From Prevotella sp. tc2-28 (GTDB lineage: Bacteria > Bacteroidota > Bacteroidia > Bacteroidales > Bacteroidaceae), in assembly GCF_900107705.1 (NCBI RefSeq), contig NZ_FNRE01000009.1, positions 62,001-126,000 of the forward strand: 64,000 nucleotides of DNA, read 5' to 3'. This document shows, piece by piece, positions 25,029-33,165 of the stretch. The position numbers and the translations under genes were made by a program. Positions within the stretch are counted from its first letter, which is position 1; each line of letters opens with the position of its first letter. Below the pieces are notes generated by a model. The model saw only the letters and a program-made list of their open reading frames with translations. It searched no databases and was not told where the DNA came from.

Positions 25029-26351
25029 TTACATGTGGTATCCACGGCTTAGAGTTTGTTGTCGTTCTTCCTTCATGTCTTGAACGATATAGGAAAGTTG
25101 TCCCTTCACTCGTTCGTGTTCATCGCTCTTCAAAAAGGGAAGTGAGGCATTAAGTACTGTGACAGCAGCTTTCTCCTTATCGGGCTGGCTATTCATGTAG
25201 CGTTTGACATCGCACTCCTGGCGATAACTGAAACTGCGATAGCCAGACTGAATATAATCAATTACAGCTTTAACAGCACCTCTTAGCAGTTCTGAAAGGG
25301 TTGACAGATAATGACCGAGTCGTTCGCGATAATCATTGATGATGCTGTCCTTTAGACGGATGATCCTGTCTTTCTCTTGATTATCCTGCTGATGGCGGAA
25401 TACCTCACCCTTATACTTGCCCTGCAGATCCTCAATTTGCTTATCCTTCTCTGCAAGTTGCTGGGTATGGTGGTTCCGTTCAGCATCTAAAGCCTTTTGA
25501 TATTGACGCTGCATGGCTGCTTTTTGCTTTGGCAGTTCCTCTTTTAGGCGCTTATTTTCTTTCTCCATATCAGCATACTTGCCCTTACCAAAAAGGTTGG
25601 CCACTCCAGAAACGATGGCATTGCCGTTTTCTGTATTCAGTCTATCCCGTTTCTCGGCAATCTCGTTGTCAAGTTCAGCACTCTGCTTTCTCTGATTAGC
25701 CAAGATGAAGTCTTTTCGTTCCAAATGTTCGGCACCCGTCTCTTCCTTGCGCTTGCCTCTCTCCATCTCCAATGTCTCTGCAACCATATCCTGAATTTGG
25801 GACATGTCATCGGCATTCAGTTTGAAGGACTTGCCTGTCTGGTGGTCTATCCAGTCCCAGATGATATGCGCATGGAGGTTTGGCTGCCATGTCGATTTGT
25901 CCTCTGGATTCTCATAATGCCCTTCATCTCTGTGCATGTGTATCTGGATGGCTCTGATGCCCCACCTCTCATGCACTCGATTGACATAGTTCAACAAATC
26001 GTCCATTTTGGTATCAGGCTTGATGTTTACCACACCCTCACGAATGGGACTGCTGCCCTTACGAACTCTCGTTTTACCATTTTTGTCCTTATACTCCACA
26101 TCCTTCTCCTGCATGGCCCTGCCAGTTTTTTCCTTGACCAATGCCTTCAAATAGTCGTTGTGCTGCTGAAGGGTAACACCTTCCATGCCAGGTGCGATAT
26201 ACATTTCGTTGTTGTGGGTCAATTCAAGACGTATGTATAGCCGTGCTGGATCGAGAGACTTGATATAGTCCTCGTCTCTTCTGTTGTGTCGTTCGCACTG
26301 AGCAATATTGCACGGCTTGATGTGCTCAGATGCTTTTGCTATTGTAGCCAT
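25029..26351 (-). CDS. MobV-family relaxase (Pre/Mob mobilization protein)
   Basis: 440 residues. Relaxase that nicks oriT and pilots the element during mobilization. The N-terminal half is the Mob_Pre domain: KPCNIAQCERHNRR near the start, then AIQIHMHRDEGHYENPEDKS and LHAHIIWDWID, containing the metal-binding H-x(2)-D/E and H-x-H residues near 140-165. The C-terminal half is a long charged coiled coil (about 205-345), as in MobV proteins. It is transcribed away from the candidate oriT at 26352-26670 and is the last gene of the minus-strand mobility operon. Confidence 0.92.
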   Translation of the reverse strand: MATIAKASEHIKPCNIAQCERHNRRDEDYIKSLDPARLYIRLELTHNNEMYIAPGMEGVTLQQHNDYLKALVKEKTGRAMQEKDVEYKDKNGKTRVRKGSSPIREGVVNIKPDTKMDDLLNYVNRVHERWGIRAIQIHMHRDEGHYENPEDKSTWQPNLHAHIIWDWIDHQTGKSFKLNADDMSQIQDMVAETLEMERGKRKEETGAEHLERKDFILANQRKQSAELDNEIAEKRDRLNTENGNAIVSGVANLFGKGKYADMEKENKRLKEELPKQKAAMQRQYQKALDAERNHHTQQLAEKDKQIEDLQGKYKGEVFRHQQDNQEKDRIIRLKDSIINDYRERLGHYLSTLSELLRGAVKAVIDYIQSGYRSFSYRQECDVKRYMNSQPDKEKAAVTVLNASLPFLKSDEHERVKGQLSYIVQDMKEERQQTLSRGYHM

Positions 26352-26670
26352 ATCTTTTCCTGTTTAATACGTTATATTATTGTGCTATTGCCCCAAAGAG
26401 GTATCGGGGTGTGAACCCTGATTGGTGGGTGCAGGGAGAGAGTCACTTCCTGCTCAGGGTTCTTAGGGGCAGATGCCACTGAGCGGGGCGGTCAAGGGGG
26501 AGGGTCACCCCCCTTGCGAGGTTCCATAGGGCAAGCAGCCCTTGGTAGGTTCTTAGGGCAAAGCCCTGAGTCCCTCGGAAGAGCCCACAACTACGAAAGC
26601 GAAGCTCGTAGTTATAGTGGGCTATATCAAGGGCAAGCCCTTTATCTCCCTGCACGCATGTCACGAAGTA
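26352..26670. other. Candidate oriT: hairpin-rich gene-free region upstream of the relaxase gene
   Basis: 319 bases between the relaxase and primase-like genes without a convincing protein frame. Strong stems: CAAGGGGG (26493-26500) with CCCCCTTG (26509-26516); AGCCCAC-ACTACGA (26582-26596) with TCGTAGT-GTGGGCT (26606-26623); and shorter AGGGC/GCCCT pairs (about 26555-26567). Direct GGTTCTTAGGG-like repeats occur. MobV relaxases usually act at an oriT next to their own gene, so this is the best oriT candidate; the nick site is not identified. Confidence 0.6.
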
Positions 26671-27780
26671 CTAACCTTTCTTGCGCTGAATGAGTTTCCA
26701 ACGGAGATTAGGCAAATTTCCCACATAGTGTGATTCTTCTTCATCGCATATCTCTAGGCCTAATTTGTCAACGAGTGATTGAACAGCAGAGTTTCGTCTT
26801 ATCATGTCTGCCAGAATCTCGTGAGAGGTAGCTTTCATCAGGAAGAAGTCTGCAATGTCAAGACCTGCCTCACGATGCTCGTCTGCGGCTTGCTGCTCTA
26901 TCACATCAGACATAATGACCCGTTTGCAGATGAACTTCAGAACTTGTGTTTTCTTCTGCCACTTATCCCAACCGCCGAGATCAGGAAAGAGAACTACCGT
27001 TCGTCCTCGGAGTACTTGCATCGTTTTCTCATTGAAACAGCCATCCATGCCGCCAGTGGCCAGCCATACGAAATCTGGCATGAAGTGTGCCATGATAAGA
27101 GCCGTCTTCTCACTTTCCACAAGGGCAACGATTGCTGTGGGTCTTTGACGAAGCTGATACTCGCCAAACAGGCACTGAACCAGATGGAAGTCTTGCAACT
27201 TCAGTTCTGAGTGTGCCCATGTGACTTGACTTGTTGGCTTTTTTATGCGGTGGCCTGTCTCGCGATTATACCCCATCAGCTTACCACCGCGTACATTGCC
27301 GTTGAAGTCAATCTGCCAGAAGACCGTACATCCGCCCCACTTATGTCCTGTCCCTACAAAATACAACTGGAACAAACGTTTGGTTTCTTCTTTGCCGAAG
27401 ATGCTACACAGATAGGCATGTAGAGGATTCATATCAAATCTGGCGATACTCTTCTGCACAATCTCATAGGGAATCAGCGACGGTTCCATGGGCTTGGGTT
27501 TCTCTTTCCCTATTGTTGATTTCGTCACCTTATTATATATATGGGTGTTGTCATCCTTCCAATCCTTGGGTGCCTTGTCTGGATAATCATGGAAGTAGTC
27601 CTTGGGAGTGTAGTGATAACCACAACTGTGCTCATGGTCGCAACGGCCTACCGTGTCAGGAAACTCAATGATACCCTCTTCATCCACATAGCGGGTGAAG
27701 CAGCGTTTCCTCTTACACTCAGGGCAGGTGATTTTGCTACCATGCTTGTACTTCTGGAGATGGAACCTGAAATCACTCAT
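26671..27780 (-). CDS. DNA primase-like protein with zinc ribbon and toprim-like domain (DUF6371 type)
   Basis: 369 residues from the ATG at 27780, chosen because it overlaps the DUF3987 stop (ATGAGTGA) and gives a compact start MSDFRFHLQKYKHG. The N-terminal zinc ribbon is ITCPECKRKRCFTRY...RCDHEHSCG (Cys/His at about 18-55). The central toprim-like part has VALVESEKTALIMAHF, WLATGGMDG and VVLFPDLGGWDKW. Such proteins are common beside DUF3987 genes in Bacteroidetes mobilizable elements and probably prime replication of the transferred strand (inferred). It is translationally coupled to the upstream gene. Confidence 0.8.
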   Translation of the reverse strand: MSDFRFHLQKYKHGSKITCPECKRKRCFTRYVDEEGIIEFPDTVGRCDHEHSCGYHYTPKDYFHDYPDKAPKDWKDDNTHIYNKVTKSTIGKEKPKPMEPSLIPYEIVQKSIARFDMNPLHAYLCSIFGKEETKRLFQLYFVGTGHKWGGCTVFWQIDFNGNVRGGKLMGYNRETGHRIKKPTSQVTWAHSELKLQDFHLVQCLFGEYQLRQRPTAIVALVESEKTALIMAHFMPDFVWLATGGMDGCFNEKTMQVLRGRTVVLFPDLGGWDKWQKKTQVLKFICKRVIMSDVIEQQAADEHREAGLDIADFFLMKATSHEILADMIRRNSAVQSLVDKLGLEICDEEESHYVGNLPNLRWKLIQRKKG

Positions 27781-29284
27781 CGCTGCCTCCTTCCTGTGCA
27801 CCGCTTGCACTCTGCACTTCTGCACTTTGCACTTCCTTTTCACTGGAGGGTTCTGACGAGTCTGAATCCGAAAGTGCAGAAGTGCATTGTGCAGAAGTGA
27901 AATCATGCACTATCTTGGAATAGACTCCCTGCTTAACCCTTATCACTGTAGGATGGCTGGACTCGCATAGTCTTTTGAGAGAACTATAGACAGTACGGCG
28001 TGAAAGCCCTATACTCATAGCTGCTGCCTCTGCATCGGCTGAGGTGAAGGTATCGCCAACAAACTCCAACCAATCATCGCTGCTCTTTGAATTGGGCTCA
28101 GTGATGGTGCAAGCCTTTACCCGCTGATAGGACTCCTCAAAATAGTCTATCAGACTTATCGCTCCCTTAACAGAAATCAGATCTATGGCATCCATCTGGC
28201 ACTCTCCAGCCGACCAGCGTATCACCTGAAGGATAAGAGCCAGACGGGCTGCATTGCCGTTGAGTTTCATTTGGCGGCTTTCTACCTCATTGTCATCCTC
28301 AATGGCATTCACCCTGTCAATAATCTCATTATTCCAGCAATAGAAGTAGTTTTTGGCATCCTTCGTCATCTCCAGCACCTTCGGATTAGCGGTAACCCCA
28401 TCTTCACAGAGTTGGAAGGGGATATTCAGTACCTTGTTGACATACCATGACCACGTATTCATGGTGTCAGGGTGCTGTTTCTGGTCTATACCCAACTGCC
28501 ATTCAGGAATTTTCTTGTTCTTGGGGAATACGAACAGGAAACGGTCGGTCAGTCCGTTGGCAACATACTCCTTCCTGAATATCTCATCAAGGATATTGGT
28601 CTGTACACCACCTATCAGGTTGATACAAGGACGGGGGATACTCATCGGAAAAGCCTCTGTCTTCCTGACAGCCTTTATCGGCTGGCCACTATAAGCAGAC
28701 AGCAAATCCTCTATCAGATTGCTCTTTGCACTATAGCGCTTTACAGAATTGAACAGTGCTACCACCTCATCAACGAGTAGTACGATGCCACGAGGGTTGT
28801 CGTAATGGATGCTTAACATGGCCTCTGGGGTGAAGTCAGAAATAACAGTCTGCACCAGACGGGGCTTCTCCATCGGTTCCTTCACCTCACCGTCCTTCTT
28901 TACGACCTGCTGCTGTTCGTACAACTCATATTCCTTGTGTGCCTTGGCAAGCAACTGGCGGTCATTCTCACGGATGGGCTGATAAAGGAAACCCAATGGC
29001 GGTGTCTTGCCGAGTCCCGGTCTGCCCACCAATATCATAAACAGGGCGCAACTGCTAACCCAGTTACCTTTAATCTTCACATGGTAGGTATTACCAATGG
29101 CTGTAGCATAGGCAGAGAGAATGATGGAAGCCGTGTATTCCATGTTGTAGTTCTCGTAAGTTACCAGATCATAGATAATCTTCTGTATGCGCTCAGGGAA
29201 CACATCCATCGGAAAGCCAGTTTCAGCAACTCCTTCCACTTGTGCATGGATTTGGTTAACCAGATGGTCAGTATCAATCACCAT
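27773..29284 (-). CDS. DUF3987 P-loop ATPase with C-terminal HTH
   Basis: 503 residues. P-loop NTPase of the DUF3987 family found in Bacteroidetes mobilizable elements. Walker A GRPGLGKT at 87-94; Walker B-like GIVLLVDEVVALF near residue 165; later RPCINLIGGVQ. Near residue 430 a helix-turn-helix-like stretch (ADAEAAAMSIGLSRRTVYSSLKRL) suggests DNA contact. The Ser/Glu-rich end overlaps the next gene's start. Likely replication helicase or initiator of the excised element (inference). It overlaps the upstream HTH gene by 7 bases. Confidence 0.82.
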   Translation of the reverse strand: MVIDTDHLVNQIHAQVEGVAETGFPMDVFPERIQKIIYDLVTYENYNMEYTASIILSAYATAIGNTYHVKIKGNWVSSCALFMILVGRPGLGKTPPLGFLYQPIRENDRQLLAKAHKEYELYEQQQVVKKDGEVKEPMEKPRLVQTVISDFTPEAMLSIHYDNPRGIVLLVDEVVALFNSVKRYSAKSNLIEDLLSAYSGQPIKAVRKTEAFPMSIPRPCINLIGGVQTNILDEIFRKEYVANGLTDRFLFVFPKNKKIPEWQLGIDQKQHPDTMNTWSWYVNKVLNIPFQLCEDGVTANPKVLEMTKDAKNYFYCWNNEIIDRVNAIEDDNEVESRQMKLNGNAARLALILQVIRWSAGECQMDAIDLISVKGAISLIDYFEESYQRVKACTITEPNSKSSDDWLEFVGDTFTSADAEAAAMSIGLSRRTVYSSLKRLCESSHPTVIRVKQGVYSKIVHDFTSAQCTSALSDSDSSEPSSEKEVQSAEVQSASGAQEGGSDE

Positions 29285-29604
29285 ACATCACCTCCTTTCC
29301 GCTCTGGTAAGTTTGGATTGGTGGCAAAAGCTTCATAATGGAATTTGCGCAGGAACTTGTTTACATCGTCTTGCGTATACCAATACTTATCGCCTTCACG
29401 CGAATAGCCTATATAGCCATTGTCACGTAACTTCTTTAAGTACCTATCCTTAACTTGAAGCAAGTCCATCAGTTCCTTATTGCTATAGAGTTGACGTGTG
29501 CATACCTGCTTCGCTCTGACAGGAGAATCTTCTTTTCCTGCCAGGATTGAGAGGATCTTTTCTAAAAGTTCCTTCTCAGAAAAATCACTATTTTTTTTCT
29601 TCAT
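29278..29604 (-). CDS. Helix-turn-helix protein, excisionase-like
   Basis: 108 residues from the ATG at 29604 (MKKKNSDFSEKELLEK). The C-terminal half, YSNKELMDLLQVKDRYLKKL then DNGYIGYSREGDKYWYTQDD, is a winged HTH_17/MerR-like domain typical of excisionases and element regulators. It is the first gene of the mobility operon, about 100 bases after a promoter flanked by an inverted repeat and 11-bp repeats. Likely roles: assisting integrase in excision, or controlling the operon. Either is an inference from family and position. Confidence 0.78.
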   Translation of the reverse strand: MKKKNSDFSEKELLEKILSILAGKEDSPVRAKQVCTRQLYSNKELMDLLQVKDRYLKKLRDNGYIGYSREGDKYWYTQDDVNKFLRKFHYEAFATNPNLPERKGGDVW

Positions 29605-29705
29605 GTTAAAAATGCTATGGCTCCAGAGCTTGATTGCACACTCAAGTCCTTTACCGATTATTATTATGCAGAGCAATTGTGCACTTGCGTCTGCGTTTAT
29701 CGGCG

Positions 29706-29714
29706 GCAAAGGTA
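29706..29714 (-). promoter_or_regulatory. Promoter of the mobility operon
   Basis: Minus-strand TACCTTTGC with a ~95-base leader before the ATG at 29604. An inverted repeat lies just upstream. Confidence 0.6.
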
Positions 29715-29734
29715 CCTATATTGCCATAGACACG

Positions 29735-29759
29735 GTGTTAGCCTGAATTTGGCTAACAC
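29735..29759. promoter_or_regulatory. Operator-like inverted repeat
   Basis: GTGTTAGCC (29735-29743) and GGCTAACAC (29751-29759), a perfect 9-bp inverted repeat with a 7-base spacer, 20-45 bases upstream of the -7 box of the mobility operon. The position suits a regulator binding over the -33 region. Confidence 0.6.
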
Positions 29760-29770
29760 TGCATAACATG

Positions 29771-29803
29771 TTAGGATGGTATTAGGATGAAGTTAGGATG
29801 AAG
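29771..29803. repeat. Three 11-bp direct repeats (TTAGGATG)
   Basis: TTAGGATG at 29771, 29782 and 29793, exactly 11 bases apart, so on the same helix face. A fourth partial TTATCC follows. They resemble iterons or excisionase-binding sites. Confidence 0.75.
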
Positions 29804-29863
29804 TTATCCAAAGACCCATAACTCCTTGATTATAAACAAAAAAAGAGTAGCTAATACAGCTAC

Positions 29864-30571
29864 TCAAAATAATTCGTCGATTTTGTCACTTCCCTGTGGA
29901 ACAGGGCTGTCTTTTCTATTTTGTCGAGATTGTGCTAAGTCCGTTACTTCAAACAATTCATTCAAGTCGGACTCTGGAAAGAACTCTGTTCGACCAAATT
30001 TCCAGAAGGTTTTATCTTCTATTCGGTCATATTTGGGTCTATCCTCGCAATAAATTCTTCCACACATATAAGCTAAAAGAACCTTAGACTGCTTCCACTT
30101 GTAATGGTCGCCATTCTCTTCCATCAGTCCCGCCTCTATTGCCTTTGAGAATATTTCACAAGCAAGTTGTGTATTAAGTCTGGAGGGAAGTTGGACATGT
30201 TCTTTAGCTTCATTTACTCCATCATCATCTACATGATTACTATCTTCTTCAGAGTTTTCTTCAAGCTGCGATTCTGATGAGATTTTTAAAACAGAATCTT
30301 TCTTTTGCATTGCCGCATGAACCTTTTCCGCATTACAAGCAAAAATGGCAGAACAAATAAAAGAGAGAATTATGGAATATACTGCGATTTGATTAACCAC
30401 ACCATTCTCAACAATCTTCACCAGACCGAGACCAAGTGACAATGCAGTTCCTATAAAGAGTATCAACGCCGCAGCCCATAGGATTGCTCGTTGATGTCTT
30501 TTGAAAATATAAGCGATTGCAAGCATTAAAACAGATAGTCCTATCGCCAAAAAAGAAATTTGAAACATCAT
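29864..30571 (-). CDS. Membrane protein encoded with RhuM gene, unknown function
   Basis: 235 residues. Three hydrophobic helices in the first ~80 residues (MMFQISFLAIGLSVLMLAIA, ILWAAALILFIGTALSLGLG, IAVYSIILSFICSAIFAC). An acidic linker at about 100-125 follows, then a soluble C-terminal domain with LACEIFSKAIEAGLMEENGD and KVLLAYMCGRIYCEDRP, resembling a winged-helix or DUF-type fold that I cannot name. Its start overlaps the stop of the RhuM gene, so the two are translated together. A membrane protein coupled to a putative nucleic-acid-acting protein is a layout seen in defence or toxin modules, but that is inference. Confidence 0.65.
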   Translation of the reverse strand: MMFQISFLAIGLSVLMLAIAYIFKRHQRAILWAAALILFIGTALSLGLGLVKIVENGVVNQIAVYSIILSFICSAIFACNAEKVHAAMQKKDSVLKISSESQLEENSEEDSNHVDDDGVNEAKEHVQLPSRLNTQLACEIFSKAIEAGLMEENGDHYKWKQSKVLLAYMCGRIYCEDRPKYDRIEDKTFWKFGRTEFFPESDLNELFEVTDLAQSRQNRKDSPVPQGSDKIDELF

Positions 30572-31491
30572 CAGCTAATTTTTGACAACAATTCTTCTGG
30601 GGTTATATCCTGATACAGGGAGACTCCAAACCATTTCTTTCCCAGATCTTTCAATGATGCTCCAAAATGATACACTTTGTCATCGATAATAAGCCATCTG
30701 TCATGACTCATGCGGAACACATTAACTGGTATTGGATCATATTGCGCGTCATGCCGTTGGATGGCAAGTTGCATAGCACTGTCTATTCTTGCCGTATAGA
30801 TGCAAGCAGTAACACCATTTGCGCGTTGATCAAACATCGTCAAAATCTCCTCGTTGATATAGTTATCAATAAGAATAATCCTATGCTCAGCACTCTTTAT
30901 AAGCTGCATCACCAATTTGAAAGCATCGAAAATCTGTCCGTCAAAGAACACGCCTTCATTCGGCAACTCAGGCGTTTTAACTATCATGTCAAACTTCTGG
31001 TCATGTTCGTGCAAATGATTCTCCACCGCAGACAATCGTTCATTTTGTTCTTCCAAGCGTACGTCTATCTGCCGCTGCATGGCTATCATCTGCTGATGAA
31101 ATGCATAACCTCGGAGTAGATACTCCTTAAGCGTCCTATTTGCCCATTGACGAAACATAATACCCCTTTTGGTATTAACACGAAAGCCCACAGAGATAAT
31201 AGCATCCAAGTTGTAATAGGTTAACGTTCTGTTGACCATCCTATTACCTTCCTTTCGAACTGTTCGGAAATTCCGAACGGTTGCCTCCTGTTCTAATTCC
31301 CCTTGGTCGTAAATATTCCTAATATGCTCACTCACGTTAGCCTTACTGGATTGGAATAGCGTAACCATCTGCTGCTGGGTCAGCCAAACAGTCTCATCTT
31401 CCAATCTAACCTCAAGGCGCATGGTGTTATCAGGTTGGTAAAAGATTACCTCACCTTGCACTTCGTTTACTGATACTATATCGTTTGCCAT
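30571..31491 (-). CDS. RhuM-family protein with PLD-like C-terminal domain
   Basis: 306 residues from the ATG at 31491 (MANDIVSVNEVQGEVIFYQP); the further upstream ATG at 31515 lies inside the promoter, so it is rejected. Residues ~25-150 are the RhuM domain (LEDETVWLTQQQMVTLFQSS then KANVSEHIRNI...TVRNF), found in element-borne and pathogenicity-island proteins. The C-terminal third has a fold like phospholipase D/nuclease: EHRIILIDNYINEEIL and SHDRWLIIDDKVYHFGASLK, i.e. an HxRx4D variant of the HKD motif. Probably DNA-binding with nuclease-like or sensing activity. It pairs with the membrane gene downstream. Confidence 0.8.
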   Translation of the reverse strand: MANDIVSVNEVQGEVIFYQPDNTMRLEVRLEDETVWLTQQQMVTLFQSSKANVSEHIRNIYDQGELEQEATVRNFRTVRKEGNRMVNRTLTYYNLDAIISVGFRVNTKRGIMFRQWANRTLKEYLLRGYAFHQQMIAMQRQIDVRLEEQNERLSAVENHLHEHDQKFDMIVKTPELPNEGVFFDGQIFDAFKLVMQLIKSAEHRIILIDNYINEEILTMFDQRANGVTACIYTARIDSAMQLAIQRHDAQYDPIPVNVFRMSHDRWLIIDDKVYHFGASLKDLGKKWFGVSLYQDITPEELLSKIS

Positions 31492-31511
31492 CTTACCAAT
31501 CGTTTGAGCCT

Positions 31512-31520
31512 GCAAAATTA
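31512..31520 (-). promoter_or_regulatory. Promoter of the RhuM gene pair
   Basis: Minus-strand TAATTTTGC, about 21 bases upstream of the ATG at 31491. It decides the start codon. Confidence 0.6.
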
Positions 31521-31584
31521 CGAATTATTCTTCGAAAAACCACATTTTAACACTTGAAGTATCACTTCTTTCCACTAATTTTGA

Positions 31585-32943
31585 CTAAAATGGTTCCAAC
31601 TCTACCAAATCATCATGCAGTTTATCCATTTCTGCAGACAAAGTCTCTGGTAGGAAGTGAGCATATACTTTCTCCGTGATGTCAGTACTACCATGCCCTA
31701 GTAGGCGACTCACGACTGACATTGACAGTCCTTTGTTTAATGCCATAACGGCAAAGCTGTGACGGGCTACATGCATCGACAGACTAAAGGGGAATTCAAG
31801 TTGCTCACCTACCACAGCCAATGATTGGCCAATGCACTTCGTGGCATTAATGCGGGCTTTGTATAGAGCTTCCTCATCATTCAGATCCAGATTATCGTTA
31901 ACCAAATCGAAAACGTAACGACATCCCACCCGCTTCTCTTGCCACTTACGCAGGATTTTCAATGCTGGTACTGTTAGTGGTATCACATGGCGTTTGCTGG
32001 TTTTGATCATTATCTTCCTCAACTCCTTTTTCTCAAAGTTGATATGACCCCATTGAAGTGTCATCACGTCAACAATACGAAGGCCGCAAGCATGGAAAGC
32101 AAAGAAGAACATTTCCATGAATTCCTTTCGCCGAGGTTCCTTGCAATTCTTGTAATATTCCAATAGAGCATCCATCTGCTCCTTTGTCAATGCCTTACCA
32201 TCAAATTCACTCTCTTCATCCGATAGTGACGGTTTGGTTACAATCATCATGTCTTGAATACGGGCATTCACACTCTGCTCGATCATACCTAACTCGGCAG
32301 CATACGAACATGCTTTGAGAATTGGAGTCAGAGAGTGATTAATCGTCTCGTCACCATTCTGCCTTATATCTCGTCGCCAAGTTATATAGCCGTCTATCAG
32401 CTCTGGGGTAATATCGCCCACATATATCTTGTCCTTTTCGTATGTTCCTTGGTTCGTTGCTCGCAAGAAGGTTGTGAAAACGTTCATACAGCAAATACCA
32501 TTCTTATATCTACTGCGTCCAATCTTATGACGGGAATATTCAGACTCCAATCGCTCCAATACAAACTCTGCGAAGTCTTTACCTTGATCTTTTCGTGTCA
32601 GTGGTTTGTGTGACAAGAAGCCAGCGATCACCTCCGCAGTAATTTGATTCGGATGCTTGACATTGTATTCCGCAAGCTGTGCATCCATGGTATCAACTCG
32701 CTCCATTAGCACCTTGTTGAGTCTCTTATACTCATTACCGTAACTCGAACGTATTTCGCCACGCCCTTGGTTTCCATTCTGATTCCAGTCAGCTGCTTTC
32801 ACGAATATATTAGCTGACTTCCTTAGAACCTGCCTATTCCATGTGTATTCCAACTCAATAGGATAGGTCTTACTCTTGTCTATCGTCTTCGGAGTGCGGA
32901 GACGATACTTACCCAACGGATAAAGTCTCTTTGGTCTTCCCAT
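31585..32943 (-). CDS. int: Site-specific tyrosine recombinase (integrase) of the element
   Basis: 452 residues. Catalyses integration at and excision from the 21-bp core in the DUF2795 gene. The N-terminal arm-binding and SAM-like core-binding domains span about 1-230. The catalytic domain has Arg289 (CGLRIVD), Lys314 (MIKTSKRH), His391-x-x-Arg394 (HVARHSFA), His417 (LLGHGSTD) and Tyr427 (EKVYAHF), so all residues of the active site are present. It resembles Bacteroidetes NBU/CTn integrases. Its promoter overlaps repeated AGACAAACAAAT sites, so Int probably represses itself. Confidence 0.94.
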   Translation of the reverse strand: MGRPKRLYPLGKYRLRTPKTIDKSKTYPIELEYTWNRQVLRKSANIFVKAADWNQNGNQGRGEIRSSYGNEYKRLNKVLMERVDTMDAQLAEYNVKHPNQITAEVIAGFLSHKPLTRKDQGKDFAEFVLERLESEYSRHKIGRSRYKNGICCMNVFTTFLRATNQGTYEKDKIYVGDITPELIDGYITWRRDIRQNGDETINHSLTPILKACSYAAELGMIEQSVNARIQDMMIVTKPSLSDEESEFDGKALTKEQMDALLEYYKNCKEPRRKEFMEMFFFAFHACGLRIVDVMTLQWGHINFEKKELRKIMIKTSKRHVIPLTVPALKILRKWQEKRVGCRYVFDLVNDNLDLNDEEALYKARINATKCIGQSLAVVGEQLEFPFSLSMHVARHSFAVMALNKGLSMSVVSRLLGHGSTDITEKVYAHFLPETLSAEMDKLHDDLVELEPF

Positions 32944-32950
32944 AATTACT

Positions 32951-33093
32951 ATTTGTTTGTCTTATTATTCCTGAGGATGTGCAAAAGTACTAACTTTTAG
33001 ACAAACAAACCCTGTTTTTAGAGTTAAAAGATGTGATTTAGACAAATAAATAGTGTAGTTTTAGGTGGTAAAAAACAAGCGAGACAAACAAAT
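32951..33093. repeat. Arm-type integrase sites (AGACAAACAAAT), four copies
   Basis: Inverted copy at 32951-32962; direct copies at 32999-33010 (last base C), 33040-33051 (AGACAAATAAAT, one change) and 33082-33093. The direct copies are 41 and 42 bases apart, about four helical turns. They lie between the integrase gene and the right core site, as arm-type sites should. Confidence 0.75.
32981..32989 (-). promoter_or_regulatory. Integrase promoter
   Basis: Minus-strand TACTTTTGC, 38 bases before the ATG at 32943. It is flanked by arm-type repeats on both sides. Confidence 0.6.
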
Positions 33094-33112
33094 AAAATTT
33101 ACTTATCTCGCT
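33078..33112 (-). terminator. Terminator at the right end of the element
   Basis: Minus strand AGCGAGA/TCTCGCT stem (33106-33112 with 33078-33084) followed by TTGTTTTTT. It would end transcripts leaving the DUF2795 gene before they reach the integrase. One arm-type repeat lies in its stem-loop. Confidence 0.65.
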
Positions 33113-33144
33113 GATTTTAAATTACTTAGATTAAAATCTAACGT

Positions 33145-33165
33145 TTAATACTCATCCTCGTTGAA
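33145..33165. repeat. Right attachment site (21-bp direct repeat)
   Basis: Identical to 21518-21538. It overlaps the last six codons and stop of the DUF2795 gene, so integration leaves that gene intact. Confidence 0.85.

Larger units (their letters stand above)
21539..33165. mobile_element. Integrative mobilizable element (tyrosine integrase + MobV), ~11.6 kb
   Basis: Delimited by the 21-bp direct repeats at 21518-21538 and 33145-33165. The right end carries a minus-strand tyrosine integrase about 200 bases from the junction, with arm-type repeats between. Inside are an HTH/excisionase-like gene, a DUF3987 ATPase, a zinc/toprim primase-like gene, a candidate oriT and a MobV relaxase: the usual set of a Bacteroidetes NBU-type mobilizable unit that borrows conjugation machinery. 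No coupling protein or mating-pore genes are present. Cargo at the left end: structured RNA, lipoproteins, membrane protein, GNAT acetyltransferase. A RhuM/PLD-like gene with a membrane partner lies next to the integrase. The chosen limits include one repeat copy. Confidence 0.85.

Noticed and set aside
26443..26664. 73-codon minus-strand frame in the mobilization gap
   Set aside because: It coincides with the GC hairpins of the candidate oriT; repeated, low-information composition; no start signal.
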